From Streptomyces asiaticus (GTDB taxonomy: Bacteria > Actinomycetota > Actinomycetes > Streptomycetales > Streptomycetaceae), in the NCBI RefSeq assembly GCF_018138715.1, contig NZ_JAGSHX010000006.1:7750001-7814000 (forward strand): 64,000 bases of DNA, in the 5' to 3' direction. Made by a program: the position numbers and the translations under genes. Shown piece after piece: positions 17,346 through 26,077 of this stretch (position 1 is the stretch's first letter; the number at the start of each line of letters is the position of its first letter). The notes below the pieces were generated by a model. That model ran no database searches. It saw only the letters and a program-made list of their open reading frames with translations, and was not told the DNA's origin.

Positions 17346-18003
17346 GACAGCCGGTGGCCGATCCCGCGTGCCGTGCCGATCGTCAGCGTGCTGCCGACTT
17401 CGCGCAGCTTGCGGCGCAGCCGGGTCAGGTACTGGTCGAGGGTGTTGTCGCTGACCTGCGTGCCCTCGGGCCAGCCGACCCTGACCAGGTCGCGACGGCG
17501 CACGAGGTCTCCGCTTGCGGCGACGAGCGCGGCCAGCAGTCGGAACTCTGTCGGGGACAGGGCAACGAGGGTATCGCGAACGGTCACGCTGTGCCGGACC
17601 GCGTCCAGCGTCAGGTCTCCGACTGCGGCCGTGGAACACGGAGAGGACCGCTTGAGTGCGGCTCGCAGTCTGGCGGCGAGTTCGGCGAGGTGGAACGGCT
17701 TCGGCAGGTAGTCGTCGCCCCCGCGGAGAACCCGGACAGCCGGTCGGTGATGTGGTGCCGAGCGGTCAGGAAGATCACTGGGGCGAGGAACCCGTTCGCG
17801 CGGAGGGCCTGGCACACATCCCGTCCATCCGCGTCGGGCAGGCCGATGTCCAGCACGGCTGCCGCCACGTTCGCCGTGGCCAGCCGCAGGGCGGTGGTGC
17901 CGTCGGCGGCGGGAACGGGATCGAAGTCCTCGTCGTACAGGCCGCGGCGCAAGACGTCACGCAGGGCGTGATCGTCCTCGACGACCAGGATTCTGGGGCC
18001 CAT
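17342..18003 (-). pseudogene. OmpR-type response regulator with 1-base deletion
   Basis: The receiver starts MGPRILVVEDDHALRDVL and carries the phosphoacceptor strand VLDIGLPDADGRD. The frame breaks near 17728, where the expected AGADDYLPKP is reached only by adding one C to a G/C run. The other frame then gives the winged helix (LSPTEFRLLAALVAASG, DNTLDQYLTRLRRKLREVG). GGAGGAGGACC precedes the ATG at 18003. It is closest to the regulator at 31586-32239, which also sits beside a COG4705 gene. Sequencing error is a real alternative. Confidence 0.7.
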
Positions 18004-18691
18004 GGTCCTCCTCCGCCGGCCGTGCGGCCGGGTGGGTCGAGTCGCTGAGGAAGGATGCGGGCAGCCAGCGGGCCGCGGCGCACAGGCACACTCCGAGCCA
18101 GCCGACGGCGAACAGCCAGCCGCCGACGACGTCGGTGAACCAGTGCACCCCGAGGTAGGCGCGGGTGAGTCCGACCAGCAGGCCCCAGCAGCCGACGGCG
18201 ACGCCAAGCGCCGTCCCGCCGCGCGGGGCGCGCAGGCTCAGCGCCACGATCAGCAGCCCGGCGGTCAGTGCGGCCGTGGTGGTGTGCCCCGACGGGAACG
18301 CCCAGCCGCTCGCGTGCGTGGCCCAGCCATCCCGCGGCGGCCGGGCCCGGTCGATGAGCTCCATCACGCCGAACCGAAGCGCCTGTCCCGCACCGAGGCA
18401 GGCCGTGCAGAGTGCGGCGGCGAGCAGCCTGCGCCGCGCCGTCCGCACCATCACGACGCCCGCCAGTACGGCGAGGACGTACGGGATGACACCGGTTCCG
18501 GTGGCCGTCAGCCCGCGTGCCAGGGCCGGCGCCACATCGGGGCGGTGGCCGACGGACCACGAGAGAAGGCCGTCGTCCAGCCACAGCGGAGCGCCACCGC
18601 CGCCCACGACCACCATGGTCAGCACTCCCAGCACCGTCCAGGCGCCGAGGCCCGCACTGCCCGCCAGCCCTGCGGCGTCCCTGCGGTTCAC
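17957..18691 (-). CDS. PAP2-family phosphatase A
   Basis: This 244-aa membrane protein of the type 2 phosphatidic acid phosphatase superfamily has the conserved FPSGHTTTAAL and RAYLGVHWFTDVVGG motifs (catalytic histidines) between membrane helices. The first motif is degenerate (DRARPP without the usual lysine). Substrates may be lipid phosphates such as undecaprenyl pyrophosphate. GTG 18691 overlaps the upstream stop (GTGA). Its end overlaps the regulator start by about 47 bp. Confidence 0.78.
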   Translation of the reverse strand: MNRRDAAGLAGSAGLGAWTVLGVLTMVVVGGGGAPLWLDDGLLSWSVGHRPDVAPALARGLTATGTGVIPYVLAVLAGVVMVRTARRRLLAAALCTACLGAGQALRFGVMELIDRARPPRDGWATHASGWAFPSGHTTTAALTAGLLIVALSLRAPRGGTALGVAVGCWGLLVGLTRAYLGVHWFTDVVGGWLFAVGWLGVCLCAAARWLPASFLSDSTHPAARPAEEDHGPQNPGRRGRSRPA

Positions 18692-19293
18692 GGGGCAGCC
18701 AGGAGCGGACGCAGCACAGTGGCGCTCAGGCGACGGGCAAGTGTCTGCGCCCACCGCCGCAACAGGATCATCGCAGCGGAGGCCACGAGCACGCCCACGA
18801 GCACGCCGACCGCGACGTCGTGCGGGTAGTGCACGCCGACCCAGGCCCGGGAGGCCGCCATGGCGAGCGCGGCAACGGCCGCGACCGCTCCCAGGCGACG
18901 TGAGACGAACACCAGCGCCACGGCGGTCGCCGCAGCGATCGCCGCGTGATTGCTGGGAAAGGACCAGTCACCCGGCGCCGGACATGCCTCCAGCGTCCTC
19001 ACGCGCAGGTTCCGGCACGGCCTGTCCTCACGCACCACCAGCTTCAGGACGGCATCCACGCCGTACGCCAGGACCACGGCCACCGGCGCGGCCAACGCCG
19101 TCACCGCCGTCACCGCTCCTGTCCGCCGGGCCTGCCACCAGCCCAGGACCATCAGCAGAGCGAACACCGCCAGCCCGTACGCCGACCACGCCGCCACCGC
19201 GGTGTCCACCCAGCCGGGCGAGCGCCCCGCCAGGTCCACCACATCCGTGTACGCGGAGCCGTCGATCGACGCTCCGCCGAACGCGAAGGTCAT
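18688..19293 (-). CDS. PAP2-family phosphatase B
   Basis: The 201-aa membrane phosphatase carries the complete set: KLVVREDRPC, FPSNHAAIAAA (Asn replaces the common Gly) and ASRAWVGVHYPHDVAVG. About five membrane helices are seen. It starts at ATG 19293 inside the DedA stop (ATGA) and is coupled to phosphatase A by GTGA. The DedA plus two PAP2 arrangement fits lipid-carrier recycling at the membrane; DedA proteins include undecaprenyl-phosphate flippases. Confidence 0.8.
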   Translation of the reverse strand: MTFAFGGASIDGSAYTDVVDLAGRSPGWVDTAVAAWSAYGLAVFALLMVLGWWQARRTGAVTAVTALAAPVAVVLAYGVDAVLKLVVREDRPCRNLRVRTLEACPAPGDWSFPSNHAAIAAATAVALVFVSRRLGAVAAVAALAMAASRAWVGVHYPHDVAVGVLVGVLVASAAMILLRRWAQTLARRLSATVLRPLLAAP

Positions 19294-19964
19294 CGGCGGG
19301 CCGCCTTCGCCCTGGCCTGCCTGCGGTTGCGGTGCAGCTCGGCGGCGAGCGGAATCAGCGAAACCACCACGATCAGCGCCACCAGCGGCAACAGATAGCG
19401 GTCCACGCCGGGGATCGCGGAGCCCAGCGCGTATCCCGCCAGGGACAGGCCGACGCTCCACACCAGGCCACCGACCACCTGCCAGACGGTGAACACCCGG
19501 ACGGGCACGTCCAGCGCCCCTGCCAGCGGATTGAGGACGGTCCGCACCATCGGCACGAATCGCGCCAGAACGATGGCCTTCGCATGCCCGTACCGCGCCA
19601 GCAGCTCCTCGGCCCGCTTCGCCCCCTCGTGCAGCCGGGCGGAGCGGCTGCGAGCGAGCAGGGCACCGCCGGCCCGGCGCCCGATGAGATAACCGCACTG
19701 CGCACCCGCCAGCGCGCCGAACGCCGCGGCGGCCAGCAGAGGGCCCAGGGACAGCCGTACGCCGTGCTCCCCCGCGCCCGTGCACAGCAGGCCCGCCGTG
19801 AACAACAGGGAGTCGCCCGGCAGGAAGAAGCCGATCAGCAATCCCGTCTCAGCGAACATCACCGCGCCGACACCCAGCACGCCGAACGCGGCCAGCAGCG
19901 AGTGCGCGTCGAGCGGGTTCACAGCGAGCTGCGACGATAGAACCACGGGTGTGGTCATCGGCAT
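19290..19964 (-). CDS. DedA-family membrane protein
   Basis: The 224-aa protein shows the SNARE-associated/DedA signature: ETGLLIGFFLPGDSLLFTAG near the N-terminus, ARFVPMVRTVLNPLAGA centrally (the arginine and proline are family hallmarks) and a C-terminal Arg-rich tail. DedA proteins act in membrane lipid-carrier transport and polymyxin or pH tolerance. AAAGGA lies 4 bp before ATG 19964. First gene of the DedA-PAP2-PAP2 operon; divergent from blaI across a BlaI-type palindrome. Confidence 0.85.
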   Translation of the reverse strand: MPMTTPVVLSSQLAVNPLDAHSLLAAFGVLGVGAVMFAETGLLIGFFLPGDSLLFTAGLLCTGAGEHGVRLSLGPLLAAAAFGALAGAQCGYLIGRRAGGALLARSRSARLHEGAKRAEELLARYGHAKAIVLARFVPMVRTVLNPLAGALDVPVRVFTVWQVVGGLVWSVGLSLAGYALGSAIPGVDRYLLPLVALIVVVSLIPLAAELHRNRRQARAKAARR

Positions 19965-20006
19965 GAGTCCTTTCCCTGCGGACAACCGGATGCATACCCC
20001 GACCGA

Positions 20007-20020
20007 CTACAATCCTGTAG
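20007..20020. promoter_or_regulatory. BlaI-type operator
   Basis: CTACAATCCTGTAG has CTACA/TGTAG arms, and a further TGTAGAC half-site follows at 20034-20040. BlaI/CopY repressors use TACA-TGTA dyads. It lies between dedA and the blaI-like gene and may control both. Confidence 0.55.
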
Positions 20021-20050
20021 ACGGTCTGCGTCACTGTAGACGATGGTGGG

Positions 20051-20434
20051 GTGAGAATCGTTCCCATGACCGACGCGAAGGACGAGCGCCGACCCGCGGG
20101 TGAGCTGGAGGCGGCCGTGATGGCCGCCCTGTGGGCTTCGGACACGCCGCTCACCCCGGCCCAGGTCCAGGCCGAGCTCTCCTCCGGCCTGGCGCGGACG
20201 ACCGTGACGACGATCCTTTCCCGCCTGTATGAGAAGGGGACCCTGGAGCGGGAGCGGCAGGGCCGCGGCTACGCCTACCGCCCCATACAGGACCCGCACG
20301 GCCTGACCGCGCTGCGCATGCACGGCGAACTCGACCGCGACAGCGACCGGGAGAGCGCTCTGGCCCGCTTCGTCGCCCAGCTCACCCCGGACGACGAGCA
20401 GGTCCTGCGGCGACTGCTGGAGGAGGGCCTGTGA
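20051..20434 (+). CDS. BlaI/CopY-family repressor
   Basis: The 127-aa winged-helix repressor reads LEAAVMAALWASDTPLTPAQ, then LARTTVTTILSRLYEKG, which is the recognition helix region of the BlaI family. Such repressors are inactivated by proteolysis after a membrane metallopeptidase senses a beta-lactam or other signal, and that partner is the next gene, joined by a GTGA overlap. GTG 20051 is used; ATG 20066 is possible. Confidence 0.85.
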   Translation: MRIVPMTDAKDERRPAGELEAAVMAALWASDTPLTPAQVQAELSSGLARTTVTTILSRLYEKGTLERERQGRGYAYRPIQDPHGLTALRMHGELDRDSDRESALARFVAQLTPDDEQVLRRLLEEGL

Positions 20435-21363
20435 CGATCACGCTCCTGCTGATCCCGCTCCTTCTGCCCTGTGCGTCGCCTTTCCTGGCCCGCCGGATCC
20501 TCGACCACCGCTCGCCGGTGGCCGCTCTGTGGACCCTCACCGTCTCCGCGCTCCTCCTCGCAGCCGGTACCGTCGCGGCACTCGGCACCTTCGCGGTGAC
20601 CGGCCTGCTCAAAATCCCGGCCTTTGCCGCGCTGGGCGAGCTGGTCCACCCTCTGCGGACGCCCTCCGAACGGCTGGTCCTGCCCGTGGCCGCACTGGCC
20701 GCCGGTCTGCTCACGCTCGGCACCTTTGCGCTCGGGCGCTCGGCCGTGCGCCAGGCCGCAGGGCTGCGCACCGCCCGCTCCCAGGCCGAACGCCGGTCCA
20801 CCGCAGGCGACCTGTGCGTCGTCGACTCCCCGCACCCGGACGCCTACGCCCTGCCCGGCCGCCCGCACCGCATCGTCGTCACCACCGGCATGCTGCGTGC
20901 CCTGCGGCCGGACGAGCGGGAGGCCCTCTTCGCGCACGAGCGCGCCCACAACACCGGCGGCCACCGCTACTTCCTGGCCGCGGCGGAACTCGCCGCCCAC
21001 TGCCACCCCGCCTTGCGAGCGGTCCGTGAAGCGGTCCGGCTGGTCGCGGAACGCGCCGCCGACGAGGCGGCCGCCACCGCGGTCGGCGACCGGCGCCTGA
21101 CCGCCCGCGCCATCGCGCGAGCCGCCCTGGCCGCGCACGCGGCGGACTCGGATCGCCCGGCGTTCACACCGGCGGCGACCACAGGTCCTGTGCCGCGGCG
21201 TGTGGCCGCCCTCCTGTCCCCAGCCGCACGAACACCGCGCATCGTGCCGTGGATCGCCGTTCTCCTGGCCGCCTGCGCGGTGATCTCCTGCGCCACTGCG
21301 GCGACCGGCGCACTCAGCGTCCACCAGGACATCGAAGTCGCCCAGGGCGAGGCAAGCCGCTGA
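20431..21363 (+). CDS. M56/M48-type membrane metallopeptidase (BlaR1-like)
   Basis: The 310-aa membrane protein has three N-terminal hydrophobic segments, a cytoplasmic zinc peptidase domain with HERAH at 169-173 (HExxH) and a final membrane helix near 285-300. It lacks the penicillin-binding sensor domain of true BlaR1, as do most actinobacterial M56 proteins, so the signal is unknown. It probably cleaves the BlaI-like repressor encoded just upstream. Confidence 0.8.
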   Translation: MTITLLLIPLLLPCASPFLARRILDHRSPVAALWTLTVSALLLAAGTVAALGTFAVTGLLKIPAFAALGELVHPLRTPSERLVLPVAALAAGLLTLGTFALGRSAVRQAAGLRTARSQAERRSTAGDLCVVDSPHPDAYALPGRPHRIVVTTGMLRALRPDEREALFAHERAHNTGGHRYFLAAAELAAHCHPALRAVREAVRLVAERAADEAAATAVGDRRLTARAIARAALAAHAADSDRPAFTPAATTGPVPRRVAALLSPAARTPRIVPWIAVLLAACAVISCATAATGALSVHQDIEVAQGEASR

Positions 21364-21504
21364 AACGGAGAGCGCCCAACCGGTATCCCCGGACAACCAA
21401 CCACAGGTTCCGTCGAACTGGAGGGCGCGGCGGGCGTCAAAAAGATCGCCCGGCGCACGGGCCGCGCGACGTCCCGCGCAGCATCAGGGACCAGTGACCG
21501 CTTA

Positions 21505-22728
21505 CTACGGTGCGTGATCGACGGCGAAGACCAGGTAAGCGCCGTACAACGCGGACAGGGCAGTCGTCGAGCCGAGCAGGAGGACGCGCACGCTGCCGGA
21601 GCGGACTCGGGCCAGCCCGACCGCCAACGGCAGCAGCAAGGGAAAGGCGGGCACGAGGAATCGGGCCCGGGCGCCGAAGAACGCCGAATCCCCGACAGCG
21701 ATCACCAACAGACCCACGCTGTACACCACGAGCGGCAGCGGCTGGCCGTGCGTCACTGTCATGGCTCCGAGGGCTATGGCGGCGCACAGCACGAGCGCCA
21801 CGACCATCCAGGCGAACGGCACGGACGTGGGATGAAGGAAGACCCGGCCCAGCTGGCGGACTGTGGTGACTCCCCAGTCGAATCGGGAACGCCACAGTCT
21901 CTGGACGGCGAAGTAACCGTCCCAGTGGCCGAGCCGGGCACCCACCCATGTGATGAACCCCAGCCAGCCCAGCGGGGCGATCAGCGCACCCAGGCAAGGC
22001 CGCCATCCTGCCTTTGCCGGCTGCCGTGCCGGACGTCTGCGGATTCGTACCAAGGCGACGGCTGCCGCCCCGTCGATCGCGACCACGAGGGCCACCGCGC
22101 TGGGCCGGGTCAGCCCCGCCAACGCGCACAGGACGCCGGCCCATATCCAGCGCTGGGTCAACGCCGCAAACAGGGACCAGGCGGCCAAGGCCGTGAACAG
22201 TGCCTCCGTATAGGCCATGCTCTCCACCACGGCATGCGGCAGCGCTCCCCAGAGCACCGCGGCCAGCACTCCGGTGTGCTTGCCGTAGCGCCAGGCGGCA
22301 ACGGCGAAGATCCCCCAGGCCGCGGTCAGGGACGCGAGCCAGGAGACCAGAAGAGCGGCATGCGGGACGGGCAGCGACGTCAGGCTGTGCACGAGCCGGA
22401 TCAGGGCCGGATACAGCGGGAAGAACGCCAGGTTGGAGCAAGCGTTCCCTGCCTGCGGACTGGTCGCGAGTACGGGCAGGCCGCAGTCGTATCCGTTCAC
22501 CGCGATATTTCCGTACCGCTCGGCGTCCCATATCGTCGCCAATCGTTCCAGTGCTGGATCTCCACGCCGGTGGCCGCAGTACAGGAGCACCGCCACCCCG
22601 ACGGCCCGCACCATGGCGAAGCCCAGCACAGCGGGCGCCGCGTCACGGGCTGCCGCACGCAACCGGTGGTATCGAGGGGCACGGCTGTCCCCTGCTTCGA
22701 CGGTGATGGCCGACGGCCGGGGTTTCAC
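21505..22728 (-). CDS. GT-C mannosyltransferase (PIG-V-like)
   Basis: The 407-aa polytopic protein has about ten membrane helices and the lumenal-loop acidic motif IWDAERYGNIAVNGY, followed by NLAFFPLYPALIRL. This is the pattern of PIG-V-type GT-C glycosyltransferases that use polyprenyl-phosphate mannose. It probably adds mannose to a cell-surface lipid or protein. GTG 22728 follows AGGGGA. Confidence 0.75.
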   Translation of the reverse strand: MKPRPSAITVEAGDSRAPRYHRLRAAARDAAPAVLGFAMVRAVGVAVLLYCGHRRGDPALERLATIWDAERYGNIAVNGYDCGLPVLATSPQAGNACSNLAFFPLYPALIRLVHSLTSLPVPHAALLVSWLASLTAAWGIFAVAAWRYGKHTGVLAAVLWGALPHAVVESMAYTEALFTALAAWSLFAALTQRWIWAGVLCALAGLTRPSAVALVVAIDGAAAVALVRIRRRPARQPAKAGWRPCLGALIAPLGWLGFITWVGARLGHWDGYFAVQRLWRSRFDWGVTTVRQLGRVFLHPTSVPFAWMVVALVLCAAIALGAMTVTHGQPLPLVVYSVGLLVIAVGDSAFFGARARFLVPAFPLLLPLAVGLARVRSGSVRVLLLGSTTALSALYGAYLVFAVDHAP

Positions 22729-22951
22729 GAGGCGATCCCCTACGCGAGAAGCGGCTTCGACTCATGCGACATCGCCACGTCCTGCCTGGTCATATCGTCA
22801 CCATGGCATCTCGTGGCCACCCGCACGCGTCGGAGCCGTCCACACGGATTACTCGGCGCTGACCGAGCGCGGGCCTCGGGCGCGAGACCGACCGGAAACA
22901 TGAAGAATAAGAACCGACATGTCTTCCGGCTCTGCTGTGACCGGAGGCCCC

Positions 22952-23839
22952 GTGATCGCCTCGTCCCGAACACGCCCCCGGAGTACCGTCCGTCTGCTCG
23001 CTTACGCCCTCGGCGTCGCCGCGGCGGTGGCCGCGCCATGGACGGGAGCCGCAGGAACCGGGCACAGGGCCGGACATGTCCCCACGCCCGACCACGTGGT
23101 CGTCGTCGTCATGGAGAACCACGCGTACGACCAGATCATCGGCAGCCCCGGCGCTCCGTACATCAACTCACTGGGAAGGGGCGGCGCCGTCCTGACCAGC
23201 TCCTACGCCATTGCCCACCCCAGCCAGCCCAACTACTTCGCACTCTTCTCCGGCGCGACGCAGGGCATCACCGACGACAGCTGCTACACCCCCGGCTTCC
23301 GCTCCGCCGCCAACCTCGCCTCCGAGCTGACGGCCGTCGGAAAGACCTGGGCCGGCTACAGCGAGTCGCTGCCCAGCCAAGGTTCGACCATCTGCGACAG
23401 CGGACGCTATGCGCGCAAGCACAACCCGTGGTTCGGGTTCCGCAACGTCCCCCGATCCAGCGCCAAGACGTTCGCACAGTTCCCGACCGTCTACGCCAGG
23501 CTGCCCACGGTCTCCTTCGTCATCCCGAATCTGTGCAGTGACATGCATGACTGCCCGGTCTCCGCCGGCGACACCTGGCTGCAGAAGCACCTCGGCGCCT
23601 ACGCGGCCTGGGCCGAGACCCACAACAGCCTCCTCGTGGTGACCTTCGACGAGGACAACCAGCACAGCAAGAACAAGATCGCCACGGTGCTGTACGGTCA
23701 GCCGGTGACCGCGGGCAGCAGATCGGCGACCAGGTACGACCATTACGACGTGCTGCGCACCATCGAGGACATGTACGGCACCTCGCACGCCGGGCACGCC
23801 GCCACCGCGTCGGACATCACCGGTATCTGGGCGAGCTGA
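22952..23839 (+). CDS. Secreted phosphoesterase (acid phosphatase type)
   Basis: The exported enzyme of about 295 aa has an N-terminal RTRPRSTVRLL patch and hydrophobic signal, then the phosphoesterase motif VVVVVMENHAYDQIIG and later VVTFDEDN. These are metal-binding segments of the phospholipase C/acid phosphatase AcpA family. GTG 22952 is chosen because GGAGG lies 4 bp upstream; ATG 22919 has none. It should release phosphate outside the cell. A perfect hairpin follows the stop. Confidence 0.8.
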   Translation: MIASSRTRPRSTVRLLAYALGVAAAVAAPWTGAAGTGHRAGHVPTPDHVVVVVMENHAYDQIIGSPGAPYINSLGRGGAVLTSSYAIAHPSQPNYFALFSGATQGITDDSCYTPGFRSAANLASELTAVGKTWAGYSESLPSQGSTICDSGRYARKHNPWFGFRNVPRSSAKTFAQFPTVYARLPTVSFVIPNLCSDMHDCPVSAGDTWLQKHLGAYAAWAETHNSLLVVTFDEDNQHSKNKIATVLYGQPVTAGSRSATRYDHYDVLRTIEDMYGTSHAGHAATASDITGIWAS

Positions 23840-23853
23840 GCGCGGGTACGTCT

Positions 23854-23891
23854 GCGGCACGCCGCAGCGCCGGGACCCCGCGGCGTGCCGC
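23854..23891 (+). terminator. Hairpin terminator
   Basis: GCGGCACGCCGC (23854-23865) pairs perfectly with GCGGCGTGCCGC (23880-23891), a 12-bp stem with a 14-base loop, 14 bp after the phosphoesterase stop. Confidence 0.75.
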
Positions 23892-24053
23892 CCTGGCTCG
23901 GACCTGTGAGACACCTCCTGGGCGCGTTCAACCGGTGTCCGGTCACGCTTACCGAGCTACCGGGCCGAGCTTCTGGGCTGTGAGCCCAAGGTCTTGTGGC
24001 GTGCTGGCCCACGATGCGTGCACGCGGTCACGGACGGGTGGGCCGGCTGTTGG

Positions 24054-24698
24054 TCATGTCGCGCCGGTGAGATGGGCGAAGACGACCACGTTGGACGCGT
24101 ATCCGGTGGACCGGGAGTACGAGCCGCCGCAGGTGATCAGCCGCAGCTCGGGGCGGTTGGCGGTGCCGTAGACCTTGGTGTTGGGGATCTTGTTCTTGGG
24201 GTAGACCTCAATGGCGTCGACGGTGAAGCGCGCGACCTTGCCGTCATCGCGCTGGACCTGAACCGGCTGCCCCTTCTTCAACTTGCCGAGGTTCCAGAAG
24301 ACGGCATTGCCTTTGCGGATGTCCACGTGGCCGTAAAGGATGGCGGTGCCCGTCTGGCCGGGCGTGGCGCCGTCCTTGTACCAGGCAACGAGGTTGTCCT
24401 TGTCGACTGGCGGCTCCTTCAGATGACCTCCTGCGTCAAGGCCAAGACCCGTCAGCGGAGCGTCGACGGAGATGGCGGGGATACGCAGCCGTTGGGGCTC
24501 CGAGCGGGGCAGGGGGCTGACGGCCGCTGTCCGCGCGGCGGTTGCGGCCGCCGCGCCGGGCGACGGAGTGAAGGGCTGGGCCGCGCCGGGAAGCGGCGGG
24601 TGACGCGTCACGGTGCCGTCGTGCATCAGCCAGCCGCCCAGTATCAGACTGGTCATGGCCAGGGTGTAGCCTCCGACCACCAGGAACCGGTGCCTCAT
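24054..24698 (-). CDS. Class F sortase
   Basis: This is a 214-aa membrane-anchored transpeptidase. After an N-terminal membrane helix (5-24) and a Pro/Ala linker comes the sortase barrel with His124 (LYGHVDIRKG), Cys190 (RLITCGG) and Arg196 (YSRSTGY). Class F sortases are the actinobacterial type that attaches proteins to peptidoglycan. GGGAGGACAC precedes ATG 24698. The gene upstream (24852-25301) encodes a secreted protein with a C-terminal anchor that may be its substrate or partner. Confidence 0.88.
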   Translation of the reverse strand: MRHRFLVVGGYTLAMTSLILGGWLMHDGTVTRHPPLPGAAQPFTPSPGAAAATAARTAAVSPLPRSEPQRLRIPAISVDAPLTGLGLDAGGHLKEPPVDKDNLVAWYKDGATPGQTGTAILYGHVDIRKGNAVFWNLGKLKKGQPVQVQRDDGKVARFTVDAIEVYPKNKIPNTKVYGTANRPELRLITCGGSYSRSTGYASNVVVFAHLTGAT

Positions 24699-24774
24699 GT
24701 GTCCTCCCGCGAACGGCGTACGGGTGCGTGTGCGCGTCGTCGTGATGTCATGACCCTGTGGTGGCCCGTGTCAA

Positions 24775-24809
24775 GTGGCCCCGGACCGGACTCGCCGGTC
24801 CGGGGCCAC
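24775..24809 (-). terminator. Perfect 15-bp hairpin
   Basis: GTGGCCCCGGACCGG (24775-24789) pairs perfectly with 24795-24809 around the loop ACTCG. It lies just after the stop of the surface-protein gene at 24852. Confidence 0.8.
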
Positions 24810-24851
24810 CCGGTCACTGGCTGTGCTCCGCCTCAGCGGCCGCGCTCAGCC

Positions 24852-25301
24852 TCAGTCCCGGTCGGCGGCCGCGCGGCGACGGCGCACGATCAGCACGCCG
24901 CCACCCAGGCCGGCTGCGGCCAGCGCGGCGCCGAGGGCCGTTTCGAGGCTGTTCGGCTCCGAGGCACCGCTGCCCGTGCCAGTCTTCACGCCGCCGGACG
25001 GGCGACGGGTGGTTGTGGTGGTGTCGTCCCCGGCGGGCTCCCGCTTGCCGGAGTCCTCGCGCTCGGTGCGACGGGTGGTTTTGGTGGTGTCGTCCCCGGC
25101 GGGCTCCCGGCCCGTGGTGCTGCGGGAGTCCTCGGGTTCGGGGGTGGGAGCGACGAGGCTGCTGGCCTCGGTGCGGCTCTTGACGATCGAAGACGACGAG
25201 GTTCCCGCGTACGCGGACTGCGCGAGCGCCGTCGTCAGCGCGAGTGATGCGGTCGCGATGGCCGCGGCGACGCATGCCCTGCTGGTAATCGGTGCTGACA
25301 T
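24852..25301 (-). CDS. Surface protein linked to class F sortase
   Basis: The 149-aa secreted protein has a signal peptide (to AQSAYA near residue 31). A Thr/Arg/Glu-rich middle contains two copies of REPAGDDTTxTTRR. A PSGGVKTGTGSG segment is followed by a hydrophobic stretch and a RRRRAAADRD tail. The tail is the layout of a sortase substrate, but no LPxTG is present; GGVxTG-type motifs occur in Streptomyces proteins beside sortase F genes. Wall attachment is inferred from neighbourhood. Confidence 0.65.
   Translation of the reverse strand: MSAPITSRACVAAAIATASLALTTALAQSAYAGTSSSSIVKSRTEASSLVAPTPEPEDSRSTTGREPAGDDTTKTTRRTEREDSGKREPAGDDTTTTTRRPSGGVKTGTGSGASEPNSLETALGAALAAAGLGGGVLIVRRRRAAADRD
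25002..25109. repeat. Internal 42-bp tandem repeat in surface protein gene
   Basis: Segments 25002-25043 and 25068-25109 are 42 bp each and identical except for one base (G versus T in the Thr-rich part). They encode the two REPAGDDTT units. Confidence 0.8.
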
Positions 25302-25714
25302 CGAACCTCCCGGGGCTGAGAAGGACGCCGGTCTCTCCGCCGTCCCCACGCTCAGTAGCTTCGCCCGGTTATGAGCTGGTTGTTCTATTCGGCGCGCCCG
25401 TTCGGGTGAAAGCAGCCCGAGTTGGCGAGAGGAGTCGCGTTCCTCACGGCCCACGATCTCCGCTGGTCAATGCGAGATACGCCCGGAGTGGGCGCCCTCT
25501 ATATCCCGGGGCGGCGGTGTCCTCCCGAACGGCGTGCAAATCCGCCCGGGGCCTGCCGTGTCTCAGCGGCCCGCCCTGCCCCCTGCTACCGCATCCCACC
25601 GGCAGGGCTTTCCTGCACGAGACGCCATCGAGGGTTCACGGGTGTTCGCCCGCCCGGTCTTCCCCTTGCCTGTTGCCGCCGGGTGGAGCGGTGGCACTTG
25701 GGCTTCTCCCCGGA
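25302..25714. other. Intergenic stretch
   Basis: About 410 bp upstream of the surface protein gene. It should hold that gene's promoter; no convincing reading frame or hairpin was found. Confidence 0.35.
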
Positions 25715-25855
25715 GCTTCGCACCCCGCCGTTACCAGGCGGGCCCCGTAGCCGCTGCTGGTTCCGTCGCCGACCTCGACCAAGGACAGGGGAGCGAGGAC
25801 GGCTTGCAGATGACAGTCCCGGCCGATACGGGCGCCGAGCAGCCGGAGGCAGGGG
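25715..25855 (-). pseudogene. Fragment of a hexapeptide-repeat (Pls/adenylation-type) C-terminus
   Basis: The minus-strand frame reads LRLLGARIGRDCHLQAVLAP and then VEVGDGTSSGYGARLVTAG. This resembles the left-handed beta-helix regions found in the C-terminal part of single-module adenylation proteins such as the one at 38380-42513 (compare WRLLGVRMGHRVFDDG). No start or flanking domain remains. Confidence 0.4.
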
Positions 25856-25915
25856 GAGGCAGCGGTGAGCCGGTCAGCAGGCGCATCGGTGTCATGGTGA
25901 GGAGCTTGCCGTGCT

Positions 25916-26059
25916 CTCAATGACGTCGGCGTCGCCTGGACCCCGGACGTGGTGCCGGTTGTGCTGGCCGTCCTCTCCACCAAGCGGGGCGAGGCCGCCA
26001 CGGCGGACGAACCGCTGATCGCCGAGACGGCCGCCCTGCTGGGAGAGGCGCTCGGCTGA
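25916..26059 (+). pseudogene. Class A beta-lactamase C-terminal fragment
   Basis: The 47-residue frame LNDVGVAWTPDVVPVVLAVL followed by STKRGEAATADEPLIAETAA and a stop matches the last strand and helix of class A beta-lactamases. All catalytic motifs (SxxK, SDN, KTG) are absent upstream, so only the tail survives. Confidence 0.6.
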
Positions 26060-26077
26060 CCTGACGACGCCAGGCGG

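Noticed and set aside
18165..19940. Long plus-strand open frame opposite the PAP2 and DedA genes
   Set aside because: Antisense shadow with Arg/Pro/Ser-rich composition; the minus-strand genes have clear catalytic motifs and ATGA/GTGA coupling.
25002..25109. Possible start of a CRISPR-like or mobile repeat
   Set aside because: Only two copies, in frame within a surface protein gene; it is a coding repeat.
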